DNA of 64,000 bases from NCBI GenBank assembly GCA_946406115.1, contig OX291557.1, positions 10,510,501 to 10,574,500 on the forward strand, in the 5' to 3' direction. Below the pieces are notes generated by a model. That model was not told the origin of the DNA. It saw only the letters and a list, made by a program, of their open reading frames with translations, and did not search any database. Numbering within the stretch: position 1 is the first letter of the stretch; the number at the start of each line of letters is the position of its first letter. The stretch comes from Apoda limacodes (lineage: Eukaryota; Arthropoda; Insecta; Lepidoptera; Limacodidae). Both the position numbers and the translations under genes were made by a program. This document shows, in pieces, positions 36,007-48,000 of this stretch.

Positions 36007-38672
36007 CAAAAATTAGTTTAGGTACTTCGTGTACAAAGACTGATCTTAATACTAGGATAGCAAATTCAGTAATTTATAATTTCAAAGTTTTGCTGTACAA
36101 AGCAAATTTTCTCGGAATATTGTAACTCCGGAATCTCGGAACGCTAGGTCCGATATTAAAATTCCGATACTGAGTAGATCAATATCGTAACATCGGAATC
36201 AGTCAAATTTTCTATTTAAGATTTTGAATAAGACGCAAACTACGCCAGCTCGCGCTCAGCTCTGCATGCAATGTAATGTTGTCTCACTAACTCCTTATTA
36301 AGCTTACGTATTGTGCGTCTCACTTGCTTGTATTGAGAGACCCTTAGTGTTTACTTTGTGCAACCTGGCCTCACCTTAAGCGACTTCCAAACTTTGTCAT
36401 TTTGTTGTGCCCGTGTTAAATGGCTGGAGTCTCTAGAGTAGCATATGCCTTGGCTGGTGTCGCGAGCTACTCACTACATTTTTTTTTTTATTTTGTATTG
36501 CAGAAGTCCTCAAAAACTCAAAAAACTGATAATACATTGAATATTGAAATTCACGTTTAGTAAACTTGACGAACAACTATTTGTACTGGAGCAAACATCA
36601 CAGAAAACACAGAAACAAAGACTAAATTGATGGGAATTTCTTTCAGTGAAATGCTGCAGGGTGTAAGATGACTTTTGAGCAAGAACTTGAGATGGAAATA
36701 GAAAAAACTGTTAAAATAAGAGGGCCTTGTCTGTAGACGCCAATTTAAACTTTTTTAAGACTATAATAATGATAAAAATTGCCTGAGAAATGAGTGTATC
36801 TGTTACAGGCCTGCACGTATTTTATATCAGTTTGGCAAGCAGTGTTAAGAGTAAGCGTGTTTTTCGTCAAATGATTATTTTTGTAGTATCGTTCCAAGTT
36901 CACCTTTAGATAAATGAAATAATCGCCTAAACATTCTTAAGAATACTTCTTTAGGTTTTTTAAAGAAACATGTAAATAATTTTAGTTACTAAGTGGTTTT
37001 ATTTCATTTGATTCCGCCTATTTATTATTTTATCTTAGTTGATTTTGAGTTTTTTTTTATTTAATTAGTAAAATAAAAGTAGGAGTGCAGAAGTTTCTAC
37101 TAAACGTTAGTTTTCTGAAAGACCCTTATGGGTAAAACTTCCAATGAATAACACAGTAATATACGAGTAAGACACATACTATGACAAATTAATTTTAAAT
37201 ATCTTTCATTCAATTGCTTTCAACTTATGTTTTTTGTCATAGTTTAATCACCAAAGTGGTAATATTGTGTTTCTTAGGTTGAATATTAAAAGAAATTGGT
37301 TTCAAATAATTTTATTTTCGTATCTAATCTAACTTTATATCAAATATTTGCAATTCCGATATTAGTATAGGAATTGAAAATCTTACGATATCACATGCCC
37401 TAGTCAGTACTACCTGTATAGTAAACAAAGCTCAGCAGATCGGTATCGACCGCTTATACTGACAACTGTTAAGTGATTTTCTTTCTGAAGATCAAAGAGG
37501 TCTGTATGTGACTGTTTTGTCATTCAGGTTGTCTATCCAATCAATATATAAGCTTCTTGTCTATCCATGATAGAATATATATGGACATAGGAGACTACTA
37601 GGGTCGGCAACGCGCGAGTGATGCCCCAGGTGATGCAAGCGTCCATAGGCTGCGGTGACCGCTTACTATCAGGCGGATGGCAAGCTTGTTTTTTCACCTT
37701 CGTAGTATAAAACACTAAACTCACAAAGTAAACACTAGAAGTAAAAATAAGCTGTTGGTGCATGATACACGTCTACACAAAATTAGTAACCATACACTTC
37801 TACAACAAAGTTCCTAATAATATTCAAAAGCTATCAATAAGTATATTTAAATCTTTTATCAAACAACTACTTTGTAAAAAAGCATACTACAATATTATGT
37901 AACTGATAAAAATCCATGGGACTGAAGATGTTCAATTACAGGATGCATAAGTAAACCAAATTAAAATGGAAATAATATAAAATTTTACGGCTTAAATTTT
38001 TTTTAAAACATTGATTGATGGTATTTGTAGTTTTTTTTAATTTTTTTTAAAAAAGAGTTTGCACTATAACAGGTTAAAGATCCTGTTCTGATTTAAGCCT
38101 TAGTAGGAGAGAGTGCTGACTCCACTCCAGATCTTCGGCACAGTCTGCACTGCTCGCCGATATCTCGGGGCGAGTTGGAGTTGCTACACGGAGCATCACA
38201 GCAACCGCACTTGAGTACCTTGACTCGGCGGGTCGCTGATGTTCGACTCGTAACTCGGGACTTATAAAGCCACCTTAGTCCAGATTTACTGCATCGCACG
38301 CAGTATTGCGGCAATAGACTCATCCCCCTGTCACGCAGGACTATATTGGTTGGTTAAAAGAGGCTGACGTCACATTATGACGCGGGAGTGTATCCACCCA
38401 CTAAAAACAATACATATGCCTATACTTAAAAGACTAAAAATAAAGTTAGTTTAGTTTTCTCCTAGTTTGCTGAAAATAAATTTAAAAAAACAGTTGACTC
38501 TATTAACAGTCTGTCTGTCTGTCTTGTCTGTCTCTGTCTGCTTTTGGTCATTTCTGAAGCCGACTTTTTTACCACAAAATCCATTTCTGGAGTTTAGATT
38601 GTCTAAACAATTTTCAAGTAGAATGAGAATAAAAACAAATCGTTTAGCAAAAAGTACATATTTTGAATGCAG
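36007..38672. other. Intergenic DNA upstream of the orphan GST exon
   Basis: No gene is recognised. It contains a CR1 tail (37598-37712) and a GC-richer block at about 38090-38400 including TGACGTCA at 38365-38372, about 300 bases before the GST-like exon. A (GTCT)n-like tract lies at 38509-38540. I looked for a first exon with a phase-1 donor here and found none convincing. Confidence 0.4.
37598..37712 (+). mobile_element. CR1/Zenon-type LINE 3' tail
   Basis: GGGTCGGCAACGCGCGAGTG, GATGCAAGCGTCCATAGGC, GGTGACCGCTTACTATCAGG and CTTCGTAGTATAAAA are the terminal 115 bases of the family. The rest is missing. Confidence 0.8.
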
Positions 38673-38837
38673 GTGATCCTCTGCCACCCTTTAAAGGGAA
38701 CCTACGACTGTATGCCATGAGGTTCTGCCCATACGCAGAACAGGCTATCCTGACGCTGAACACTAAGGAACTCAAGCATAACATTCTCATCAACACAAAT
38801 AATAAACCTGACTGGATATATCAACTAAACCCTACAG
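38673..38837 (+). CDS. Orphan or alternative N-terminal exon of an omega GST
   Basis: A 165-bp open exon between AATGCAG and GTAAGC encodes the omega thioredoxin-fold start: LRLYAMRFCPYAEQAILTLN with the catalytic Cys in CPYAE, ending in KPDWIYQLNPTG. It enters and leaves in phase 1, exactly like exon 2 of both complete GST genes, so it could splice in frame to the exon at 49847. It is uninterrupted and both splice sites are intact. No first exon of its own and no exons 3-5 of its own were found before the next GST first exon at 42002. It is either the last remnant of a lost tandem GST copy or an alternative N-terminal exon of the downstream gene. Confidence 0.8.
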
Positions 38838-40774
38838 GTAAGCAAAAAGAATGAGCCAACAATAAAATCGAATTCTTCTTATTCTATATATCTTCTAGTC
38901 AAGTGCAAGTTGAACTTGCGTAGAGAGAGTTCCGTACAATAAATAGGATTGTAACCTACCCAGTTTTTTTTTTAATTTAACCTAAATTGGTTTGTGGTAG
39001 GTAACTTAAACTAAAAAATAAGTTTGTACAATTTTTTTTAAAGGGATTTGCAATGTTAATTTAAGACCATAGTTTATGGTCTATTCTATAGGTTTTATCT
39101 ATTTTCTGTATTTTTGGCTCAGTAATGGTTAATTTTTAGCTATTTTCTTAAATTACTTTCAAACTATGTAGATTGTAATTTAAGAACAATACATTTGGGA
39201 CCCTTGTCTAAAGCCCTTTCGTTTGACATGTTACACGGTACATACAGTTTACAAAACTAATTTTTCTAATTTTCTAATTGAAAAGTGACACATATTAAAA
39301 ATTTGATCTTTTACGTTACACATTCGCTTTTAATTCTATGTAGACATTTAGACATTTACATATGTACCGAATTTTAACTTAATAGGTCTAGTAGTTTCGG
39401 AAAACATTGGCTCTGGCAGACGGACAGACAGACAGACGAGTGATCCTATAAGGGTTCCATCTTTATTTAATTTGGAATTAAGGAACCCAAAAAAGGTATT
39501 ATCAGCGATTTTACCTTTTACCTTTAATACTTTAAAACGATTGCTCAAATTGGATTGGTAGTTCCTGAGATTTAGCCCGTTCAAGCATACAAACTCTCCA
39601 GCTTTTAATATACACAGTATGGAATTAGTGTAGATTGATTGACGTTTGGTTACTGCTCTGCTCCTTAGGGGCACATCGTGAAGTTATATGAGTATAGCTT
39701 ATAACTTTTCTCGAGAATCCTTTATTAATTGCATAAGATTAATTATTAAAATATTCTTTATCAGAAATTTTATCTATAAATTGCATGAGATCTAGTTTTA
39801 ATTAAGCTGTGCGATGCAAAACCCTAAGTGAGCGAGACCTACTCGCACGTCTTTACCTTTTTTATGTTATTTATTGGTAGAGAAAATTGTTTTAAATGTA
39901 ACGATTATTATGAACACGTCACGGTTATTAAAATTGTGATTCAAAGCTACAGACGAATACTATACTCCATTACAAAAATGCAAAAATCGCAAACTAATAT
40001 GTAATTTACTACAAATAATGCAAAAATCGCAAACTAATATGTAATTTACTACAAATAATAAACAAAAATAATGACAGTGCGCGTCACAACTCACAACTTT
40101 ACGTGTGTGCAGTAGTATATATATACACAGTGCAGCAGGAATTGTGTAATGTAAAAGCGGGAAATTTATATCTATCCCTACCACACAAAAGATTTGTTCA
40201 TATTCAAGAGTTTTAAGTCCAACTGGTGTATTTAAGCGTGTGGCCCTCTGTACAAGACCTATAAATTGCAAACAAAAGCGTATAAATGATGGTAAAATTT
40301 TATGGGTGGTAAAAATTTCACTGATTTCTAATTATCCTATTAAACTAGTCACTAGTAATCGCAGCGAAATAAAACCTCGTGATTTTTCATTTATTCCATT
40401 ATTACAATCTTAAAGTACCTACATAACATAGCTCTTATTTTACATCCAAAAAGTTGGACAATTATTGTCATTGAAGTTACGCCCTTTATCCTATATCTGC
40501 GTAAACCCTCAACCAATCCTGGTCATGTTCGAACTCAAAGAATTTGTTGGCCTCAACTACTCGTGTACATCATGAAAATCGGAGGACGATCGATAACTTT
40601 ACTCAAGTTATCGTCAAACAAACATACAAAGTTACGAACACTTCAGCTTCTTATCACTTAGAACTTATTCGCTTCGCTTGCTCGATTATACAAATAGTTA
40701 AATAAAATACATTTGTTATTGTTTTTGTATAAGACCATATTATGTCCTCTTTAAATTTTTATTTGCAAGACAAG
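38838..40774. other. Spacer or intron between GST N-terminal exons
   Basis: No gene is recognised. 39360-39490 (GACGGACAGACAGACAGACG then AAGGGTTCC, GGAACCC) is a common lepidopteran dispersed repeat type, also seen at 54720-54830. The tandem duplication at 39979-40058 lies here. Confidence 0.4.
39979..40058. repeat. 40-bp exact tandem duplication
   Basis: The unit starting ATGCAAAAATCGCAAACTAA is present twice at a 40-base period with no mismatch seen. Confidence 0.85.
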
Positions 40775-41385
40775 GTAAACCTGGCGTCCAAAAAACTTGG
40801 TGTACTCAACAGAGCGAAGTAGTGCTTCACGTCGCGGTAAAGGTTCCTGCTTTAGAAGTCGCAAGTTCGGCCCCATATGGAGTACTATTACCATCTCTCG
40901 GCGGGTGCATCCAGCTTGACCCTTTTGACTTGATTCAACGACGGGCTGTGAGAATTGTCAACGATCCCAAACTCACTTTCCGTATCGAGCCCTCAAGTCT
41001 AACAAGTGTGTGTTACACCGCTTGTACAATGGGATGTGTAATGTGTTCTGAAGAATTGTTCGAAATGATGCCCTCGGCTACTTTCTACCATCGCAGCGCT
41101 CGCCATCGGCAGAGAATTCATTTTTACACTTTAGAACCGAAATGGTCGGGTACAGTGCGGTTTCAGAGAAACTTCCATCCCCGAACGCTTGGGTTGTGTA
41201 ATGAGCTCCCATGCCGAGGTTTTCTCCAGGTATGGGGTTCTTCAAGAAAGAAGTTATTAGATTTTTGATGGGTCGGCAAAGCGCGAGTGACACAGGTGGT
41301 GTTGCAAGCGTCCATAGCCCACGGTGACCGCTTACCATGAGGTGGACCGTAAGATTGTTTGTCACCTTAGTGGTATAAAAAAAAA
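40775..41385 (+). mobile_element. CR1/Zenon-type LINE, 3' part of ORF2 and tail
   Basis: Broken frames read ASKKLGVLNRA, then PFDLIQRRAVRIVNDPKL, FYHRSARHRQRIHFYTLEPK and the tail GACCGCTTACCATGAGGTGG with GTGGTATAAAAAAAA. Frameshifts and internal loss are evident. It is the longest + strand copy of the family's C-terminal end in this window. Confidence 0.85.
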
Positions 41386-42001
41386 ATCTTAAGAACCCAT
41401 TGTAATAGACGAAACCAAACCTATTTGCGATTAGCTATCTAAATGAATGGAAGCTGAAAACATCAAATTTTGGAATAGATCCAGTGTATTTTATAAACCA
41501 TCATTGATAACATTGGATTGAGCTCGTAAAGCACTTTCAGAATTTATAATCAGAATTTCGATATCGTGTATGGTTTAGAAATAACTAAGTGAGATCACTT
41601 TGCGTTTCCACCCTGTATTTATATCAGTGCATAAAAGTATTAGGAAGATAATGGACTCATTCTGTCAAAACGAACAGGATAATACTCTTGAGCAATACAT
41701 TATAAGTATCTACGTAACCAGGGCTTTAAATCTGACGGACAAGACAATGGCGGATACTCGGTCGGTAGATTTATAAATCACATGCCTTGAGGTCATTGGG
41801 CAAGCATTAATACATTACCAATATTATTATGACGTCATACTGGCTTCATTGCTGTACCTACCGAATGAAGTTTTTCTACTATGTCACTTGTTGCCATATG
41901 CTACCACTGGTTTACAAAACTAGTTTTACTTTTAGATAATTTATTCTAAACAACCTCAGTTAACACTGGCTTCTCATACGTAGTGCAGTGCCGTGACGAA
42001 A

Positions 42002-45000
42002 ATGGCGATTCGAATTATTTTATTCATTTGCGTGCTCCAACTCATATTTATTACAGGCCTGCCGGCGGATACTGAAAGTACCTCGTTTGTTAATGTAAAC
42101 TACAATATAACTCATTTAAAAACAGGTATGGGTGTATAGTACTATTTTTTTAGAAGTTATTAGATTTTTTAAGGGTTGACAACGCGCAAGTGATGCCCAA
42201 GGTTTTGCAAGCGCTGATTGGCTGCGATGGCCGCTTACCAGCAGGAGAACAGTCCGTATGCTTGTTTGCTTGTTAAAATTATGGAATATAGTTTTACGTT
42301 GTACCTTCAAGCTTTTTAAATCCTATTTATTGGTTTTTATGTTTGGGAACCACAAAGTCATCCACAACTTTATTTAATGCGAACTTCAATATCAACATTT
42401 AAGTATCTTTTTATTTTTAAAATAAATATCTTAATGAAATACAGCAAATATATTGAACTATACAATATTATAGATATTTCGAATATTTTTTAACTATACA
42501 ATTTAATTGAGACTAATTAATAATTGGTCAACAAATAAGCGTTGTCATACAACGTGGCAACATTGCCAGTCTTCTGGCCACTTTATCACCTGGCAGCAAC
42601 ATCCAGGGCCTTTTTTCTTAAGTGTTGTACTTAAGTTACTTTAATGGTTTTTGAAGTTACGAATTTCTATCTAATAATCGATTCTATCTCATATAAATAT
42701 TCGTCACTTTTTAGACTTCTAACTATAAATAATAATTCTGTGTTTATTGGTATACTAGCTTTTGTTGAAACTATATGTAGGTACTGATCGAAAAATCAAG
42801 TACACTGTAACTGTAAATTAGTACAGTACAGTAAATTACCTGTTTTTACAAAAAAATATGCCATACGTTTGTGGTTGTCGAAGAAAATGCAATCGTTAAA
42901 GCAAGTTATCAGTCTCCTTGCATAACACAGTGCTTGCATAATTCGGACTTCGGAAGATAAAATGATCCCCCACATGTCGCTATTCACAGGTTAAGAAAAA
43001 CAGGTCTAGAGTCATAAGAATACATACTAATATTATAAATGCGAAAGTAACTGTCTGTCTGTCTGTTACCTCTTCAGGATTAAGATGAATTTTGGCATGG
43101 AGATAGTCTGAGTTCCGCGAAAGGACATAGGCTACTCGAAAACTTCAAGTGTGAGTCGTTTTTTTTTCTACGTATAATTCTTCTTAACGCGTATTTGTCA
43201 CCTAGGTTCTCCTAAACGGCTGGAACGATTTGGTTGAAATTTTGTCTGAATTTTTCAATGGGTGCTTAGATGGTTTGAAATTACAAATGGACCCGGTAAA
43301 TGGCGCTGCATTTGGTGTGTCACTGATCTTCTCCTAAACGGCAAGGAAGATTTTAATGATATTTTTTGTATAAGTTCGAGTCGAGGGTACCTGCAATGTT
43401 TTTGAATTCAAAATTTGGTTGTTTGAAATTTTAAATATCATATGTAATGTAGCGCTGCTTTTCAGGACAACGTCTACCGGGAACGCTATCCCTACTAATA
43501 TCATAAATACGAAAGTAACTCTGTCTGTGTGTCTGTTACCTCTTCACGCTTAAACGGCTGTACCAATTATTATGAAATTTGCCATAGAGATAGTTTGAGT
43601 CGCGAGAAAGAACATAGGCTACTTGAAATCGTCAAGCGTGAGTCGGTTTTATTTCTATAATATTTAATTAATATTTTTTTCATTGAAATTCAATCCTGCA
43701 CCGATAACGGATGAAACCGCAGGCAAAACTAGTTATAAATATTTCCCTCTGGGGATAAAAACCCGTGAAGGTATACATACCAACTTAAATAAATTAAGCT
43801 ACATAATAAGCAGTTATTGTAAAAATAGCATATTAACATTATTAAGTCAAATTAATAAGGTAATCTAACTATTTGTTTTTTTTTTATATTTCTAAGGTGA
43901 CGACTTGCCTGTACGCAATGCGAAATTGCGTCTTTTTGGAATGCGATTCTGTCCATTCACCGAAAAGGTTGTGTTTACACTGAACGCCAAGAACTTGGAG
44001 TATGATTTCGTTTTGATTAACCTGAGCAAGAAACCTGACTGGTTCCGTAACTTTAATGTTAAAGGTATGGTTATTATTATTTATCTTGACTATTTTTATC
44101 TGAATTTTATATTTATATACTATCTATTTACGTGTGTTATCCGTGGTACCCCCAGTCGTACCACCAGGGGTATCACGCATACTTTTTCATAACCTTGGTA
44201 CCTCAATGGAACGACGGTTAGTTTTTTATAACCCTGGTATCACCGAGTCGTCCACGAGGATCTCCTAACACGATCCCCCAGGGTATCTCAGTAGACTCCT
44301 GTGTTTCTTAACATGAGTGATAAATCTCATTAAGATCTTTATTTCGGATGACAGCTATCAAAATAGAAAAGGCTATATCTCCGTTTCTATTGATCTGAGA
44401 CTTCCTCACAGAAATGATAGATCCCATCAAGATCTTTATTTCGGATAGTGCAATCTAATTTGACTGCTCTTATTCTCAATATTTAAAAAAATAAAACGCA
44501 TTAAAAAATATAAAACGTGGGACTTGAACTTGAACAAAACGTTGAGATTTACCAACTAGTTATTGCCGTTCAGTTGGCCTGTAGGGGATAATCGTTTTTT
44601 TCTGCGTAAAACTTGTTTAATCGAATGGAAACCTTACTCGCACTTGGCCGTTTTTTTTTTGTATGGATTGTTCATGATTGTTGAAAGGTGCCATGGTAAT
44701 GTCATCATTTGTAATCAGTGTAAAGGCGGTTATAGGGAAATCCCCGCCAGGTGAGATGTTATGCCTGGAGAACGCCTTGGTCCACTTTACTTGCGATTCA
44801 GTTTGTACATATGCGAACTACCAAAGAAACTTCAATGGCGCGATGTAGGACGTGTGATGTCCTTGATTCCTAGTGGTACGATATAAAGTTTGTTATTAGT
44901 AAACTTCACTAATTTTTAGAAAGGTGTTTGTAAACGTTAATTGGCCTTCACTGTAATGACAAGTAGTGTTTTATCTTCCCACATTAATAAAACTTTTTGT

Positions 45001-48000
45001 AATCTTTAGTAAGCTTTATATGTTGATATTAATTCCCCTACTCATAAATTTTATAGGATTTGTAAAATTCTGTAATCCGAAGTACAAATTATTATTTTCG
45101 TAAAGTAGTAAAACTATTTTGTGTTTATGAAATTAATAAAATGTATTTAAAATTATATAGTTTTGTAATTTCCGGAAAAAATATGTTCAATTGAATAAAA
45201 TTTAGAAACAGGTTTTTAATTCGAACAATATCTTTTCTCTCTGTGAACTATCGACAATCATATCCGCTATATTTTTTTTATATAAGATACTATACTAATC
45301 TTTGTATAATGCGATATTTGGATATTCACGGGTTTCGACAGGTAAGTCAGACTTCCATACATTTTTCTCTCGAATTCCAGAGTACGAATACCTCGAGACT
45401 GTTCCCAATAAGGTCCCTGAGTGCGACAAAACAGCAAGGCGCAGGCCAGATGGTTGCGGTTGCCGACGACCGCCAGACATATGTACCTGTCTGGAACGTA
45501 CATACATGCCTGTCTTACTATCTCCACATTTATGTATCATAACTCTAACAAAAGAGATATAGGGCACAAGGGACACTTTTCCCTTCTTGAAACTAAGGCC
45601 ACAGAGTAAGGAATCAGCTAAGGCATTATACAAAGCTATAATAGGCTGAATACTTGTATATTTAAAAAAAAAAATTTAAAACCGAAATTTCAATAATCTT
45701 TTTTACAATTTTTTGTAATATGAGTACGACAAGTTAGCTCGGTATTGAAACAGACAAGTCTTTGACCTCTGTGACTCTTACCATTGACTTGTTGTATACG
45801 AAACAGCTATATTGGAAAGGAACCAGCAAACGATGAAAACAATCGTTTGCTGGTTTAATTTAAATTAAATTAAAATTAAATGGTTTAATTTGTTTATGTT
45901 TAAATAATGTTCAAGGAAAAAAAATTTATATATTTTATCGCGTGGGGTATCATTACAGGAATTTTGAGATTTTTAAATTAAAGAATTCTTGTGTGGTTTT
46001 ATAACAGTTTTACAATATTATCCTGTCTTTTTAGGGTACCATAGTCAACAAGAAACCCTTATAGGCTATTTCTTCGTTATACCTATTCTTATAACTTGGG
46101 TAAATGGGAAGGTAAACGCCGACAAAATGTTTAAATAAAATCTTGAATTAAGATTAATCCCCCATTTTTTCTTGTTTTTCGATTCAGAGTTCCGTTTGCG
46201 AAATAAATAAATTTGAAAAAAGTGCTAATTTTTTTTACATTCAAGTACTTGACTTAAAATAATGCCAGCCAGTCCTACCAGCTAAATGTTTGTTTTTGCA
46301 TATATGAAAAAAAAAACGGTAGAAGTAGGATATAGAACGAAGTTAAAAGGAAAGCTATTACAAGTTAAAAAGTAATAGTCGATCAACTTGTAAAATGTAC
46401 GTGTGACGGGCAACTATGGAAATTAATCCCTACACATTGCGTGGCCCGACACTTCCTTGGCCGGTTAAAATTACTCTCAACTTATAACGCATTGCCATAC
46501 TTCGTACGGATAGCAAAAAAAATCCCGATTATACCTTTTCGAAACCACAAAAAAATATTTTTAACAATACTAATTTTCATAACAAAGATGTGGTAAAAAG
46601 ATTAACCGCGAGCCAGGACGTAAACCTGCCACCCTAAGATTCTGTCTTAGTGTTCTGTATTAAACTATCGAGGTATAATTCTGGCTGGCCAAAATCCTGA
46701 CCTTCACGAAGTCTCAAATAAAGAAAGATTATGTTTATGTATGTATATTTATCATGTGTTTCTTAATTCTATGAAGATTTGTGTATTTGTATAGTTGATG
46801 TACTATGGCTTCAGAAGACCCTAGATGTATATTTATTGTTAAGCTAATTCGTAACTACAAGAAAAAGTTACAAATGCCCGCTAAAAAGTACGTAAAGTAA
46901 AGCAGACATACATACGGAACATAGAGATAGGATAATTTTCTTCTTCTTGAAGTCGCATAATGGCAGTAAAACAATTATTAACTTATCTTGAGGGAACTTA
47001 ACTAATAGGTCCGAAAATCGAAATCGCTGAATTTGCGATTTCTAAACCTTTTAAGACCTGAAGAATCGTTTGCCATTATTTTTAGACGGATGTCTGTGTT
47101 TATGTATGTATGTAGGTTAGCTTTTTTTTGCTCCTCCATATCTCAAGAACCAATAGACCAATATGTCTAGTGACGATATCAATCGATACGCCATGACTCA
47201 GATCTGAAAAGAGTTTGAGCAAAATCGGTCCAGCGGTTTCTTTTTATCGATAAAAAAACGTTTTTTACAGACACAAAAAATATTCCCAAGAGAAGTTGCT
47301 CTGCTCCCAAAAGAAATTTTATTTGACTTCAAGGAGAAGAAAACACTTACATTGCTCAATGATCTGTATTGTTTTATACATTTTGAAAAACTTCATGATC
47401 CCTAACAATGTATTTAAATTATCTTCCAGTCCCAATCCAATACTACAATAATAAATATACCGCTCAAAAATGTAATAAAAAAACATTAAATGTTCATTCA
47501 TATTTTTATAGCGGGTATAATTTTACTTCTATGTATAACTAATTTTATTGATGTATAAAATTACTGTGACACACGAACTTATGGGCGAATGGACAGATGG
47601 TCATGGCGAAACTACAAAGGTTCCTTGTTTGTGACTACGAAACCGTAAAAATGTAATCTCGTACAAGTAGCTTAAAAATTATAGTTATGTTCATGCATGA
47701 GTCGTCTAGCTATAGATATTGTATGGGTACGTAGTATGTGAAACTAATGTTCTGATTTAAATTTTACTGTCGTATCGGATTGACATCGGTTTTATTTTGA
47801 CGCGAAATTTGCCAAGGTATTTAGTTTTGGTCAAATTCTGGAACATGTATGTAGGTACGTTACGTTAGTTGTTTACAATTTATGAGAATATGAATCTACA
47901 TGTAGTTTGTAACTGTACTCCATGTACTAAGTTACAGATATTATTTGAATGGCGTTCTAAGTTACAGATAAAGTTTCCTATAGGTTTTTTTTTTATACCA

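Noticed and set aside
38093..38323. Cys-rich minus-strand ORF upstream of the orphan GST exon
   Set aside because: The cysteine spacing matches no zinc-finger or toxin pattern I know, and there is no signal peptide or splice context.
41830..41837. TGACGTCA as a GST promoter element (also at 38365)
   Set aside because: The same octamer occurs at about 1174 away from any GST. Three in 64 kb is not far from chance, so no regulatory call is made.
45243..45633. Overlapping ORFs on both strands in the large GST intron
   Set aside because: Frames on opposite strands mirror each other in a GC-richer patch, none has a family motif, and the region lies inside an intron.
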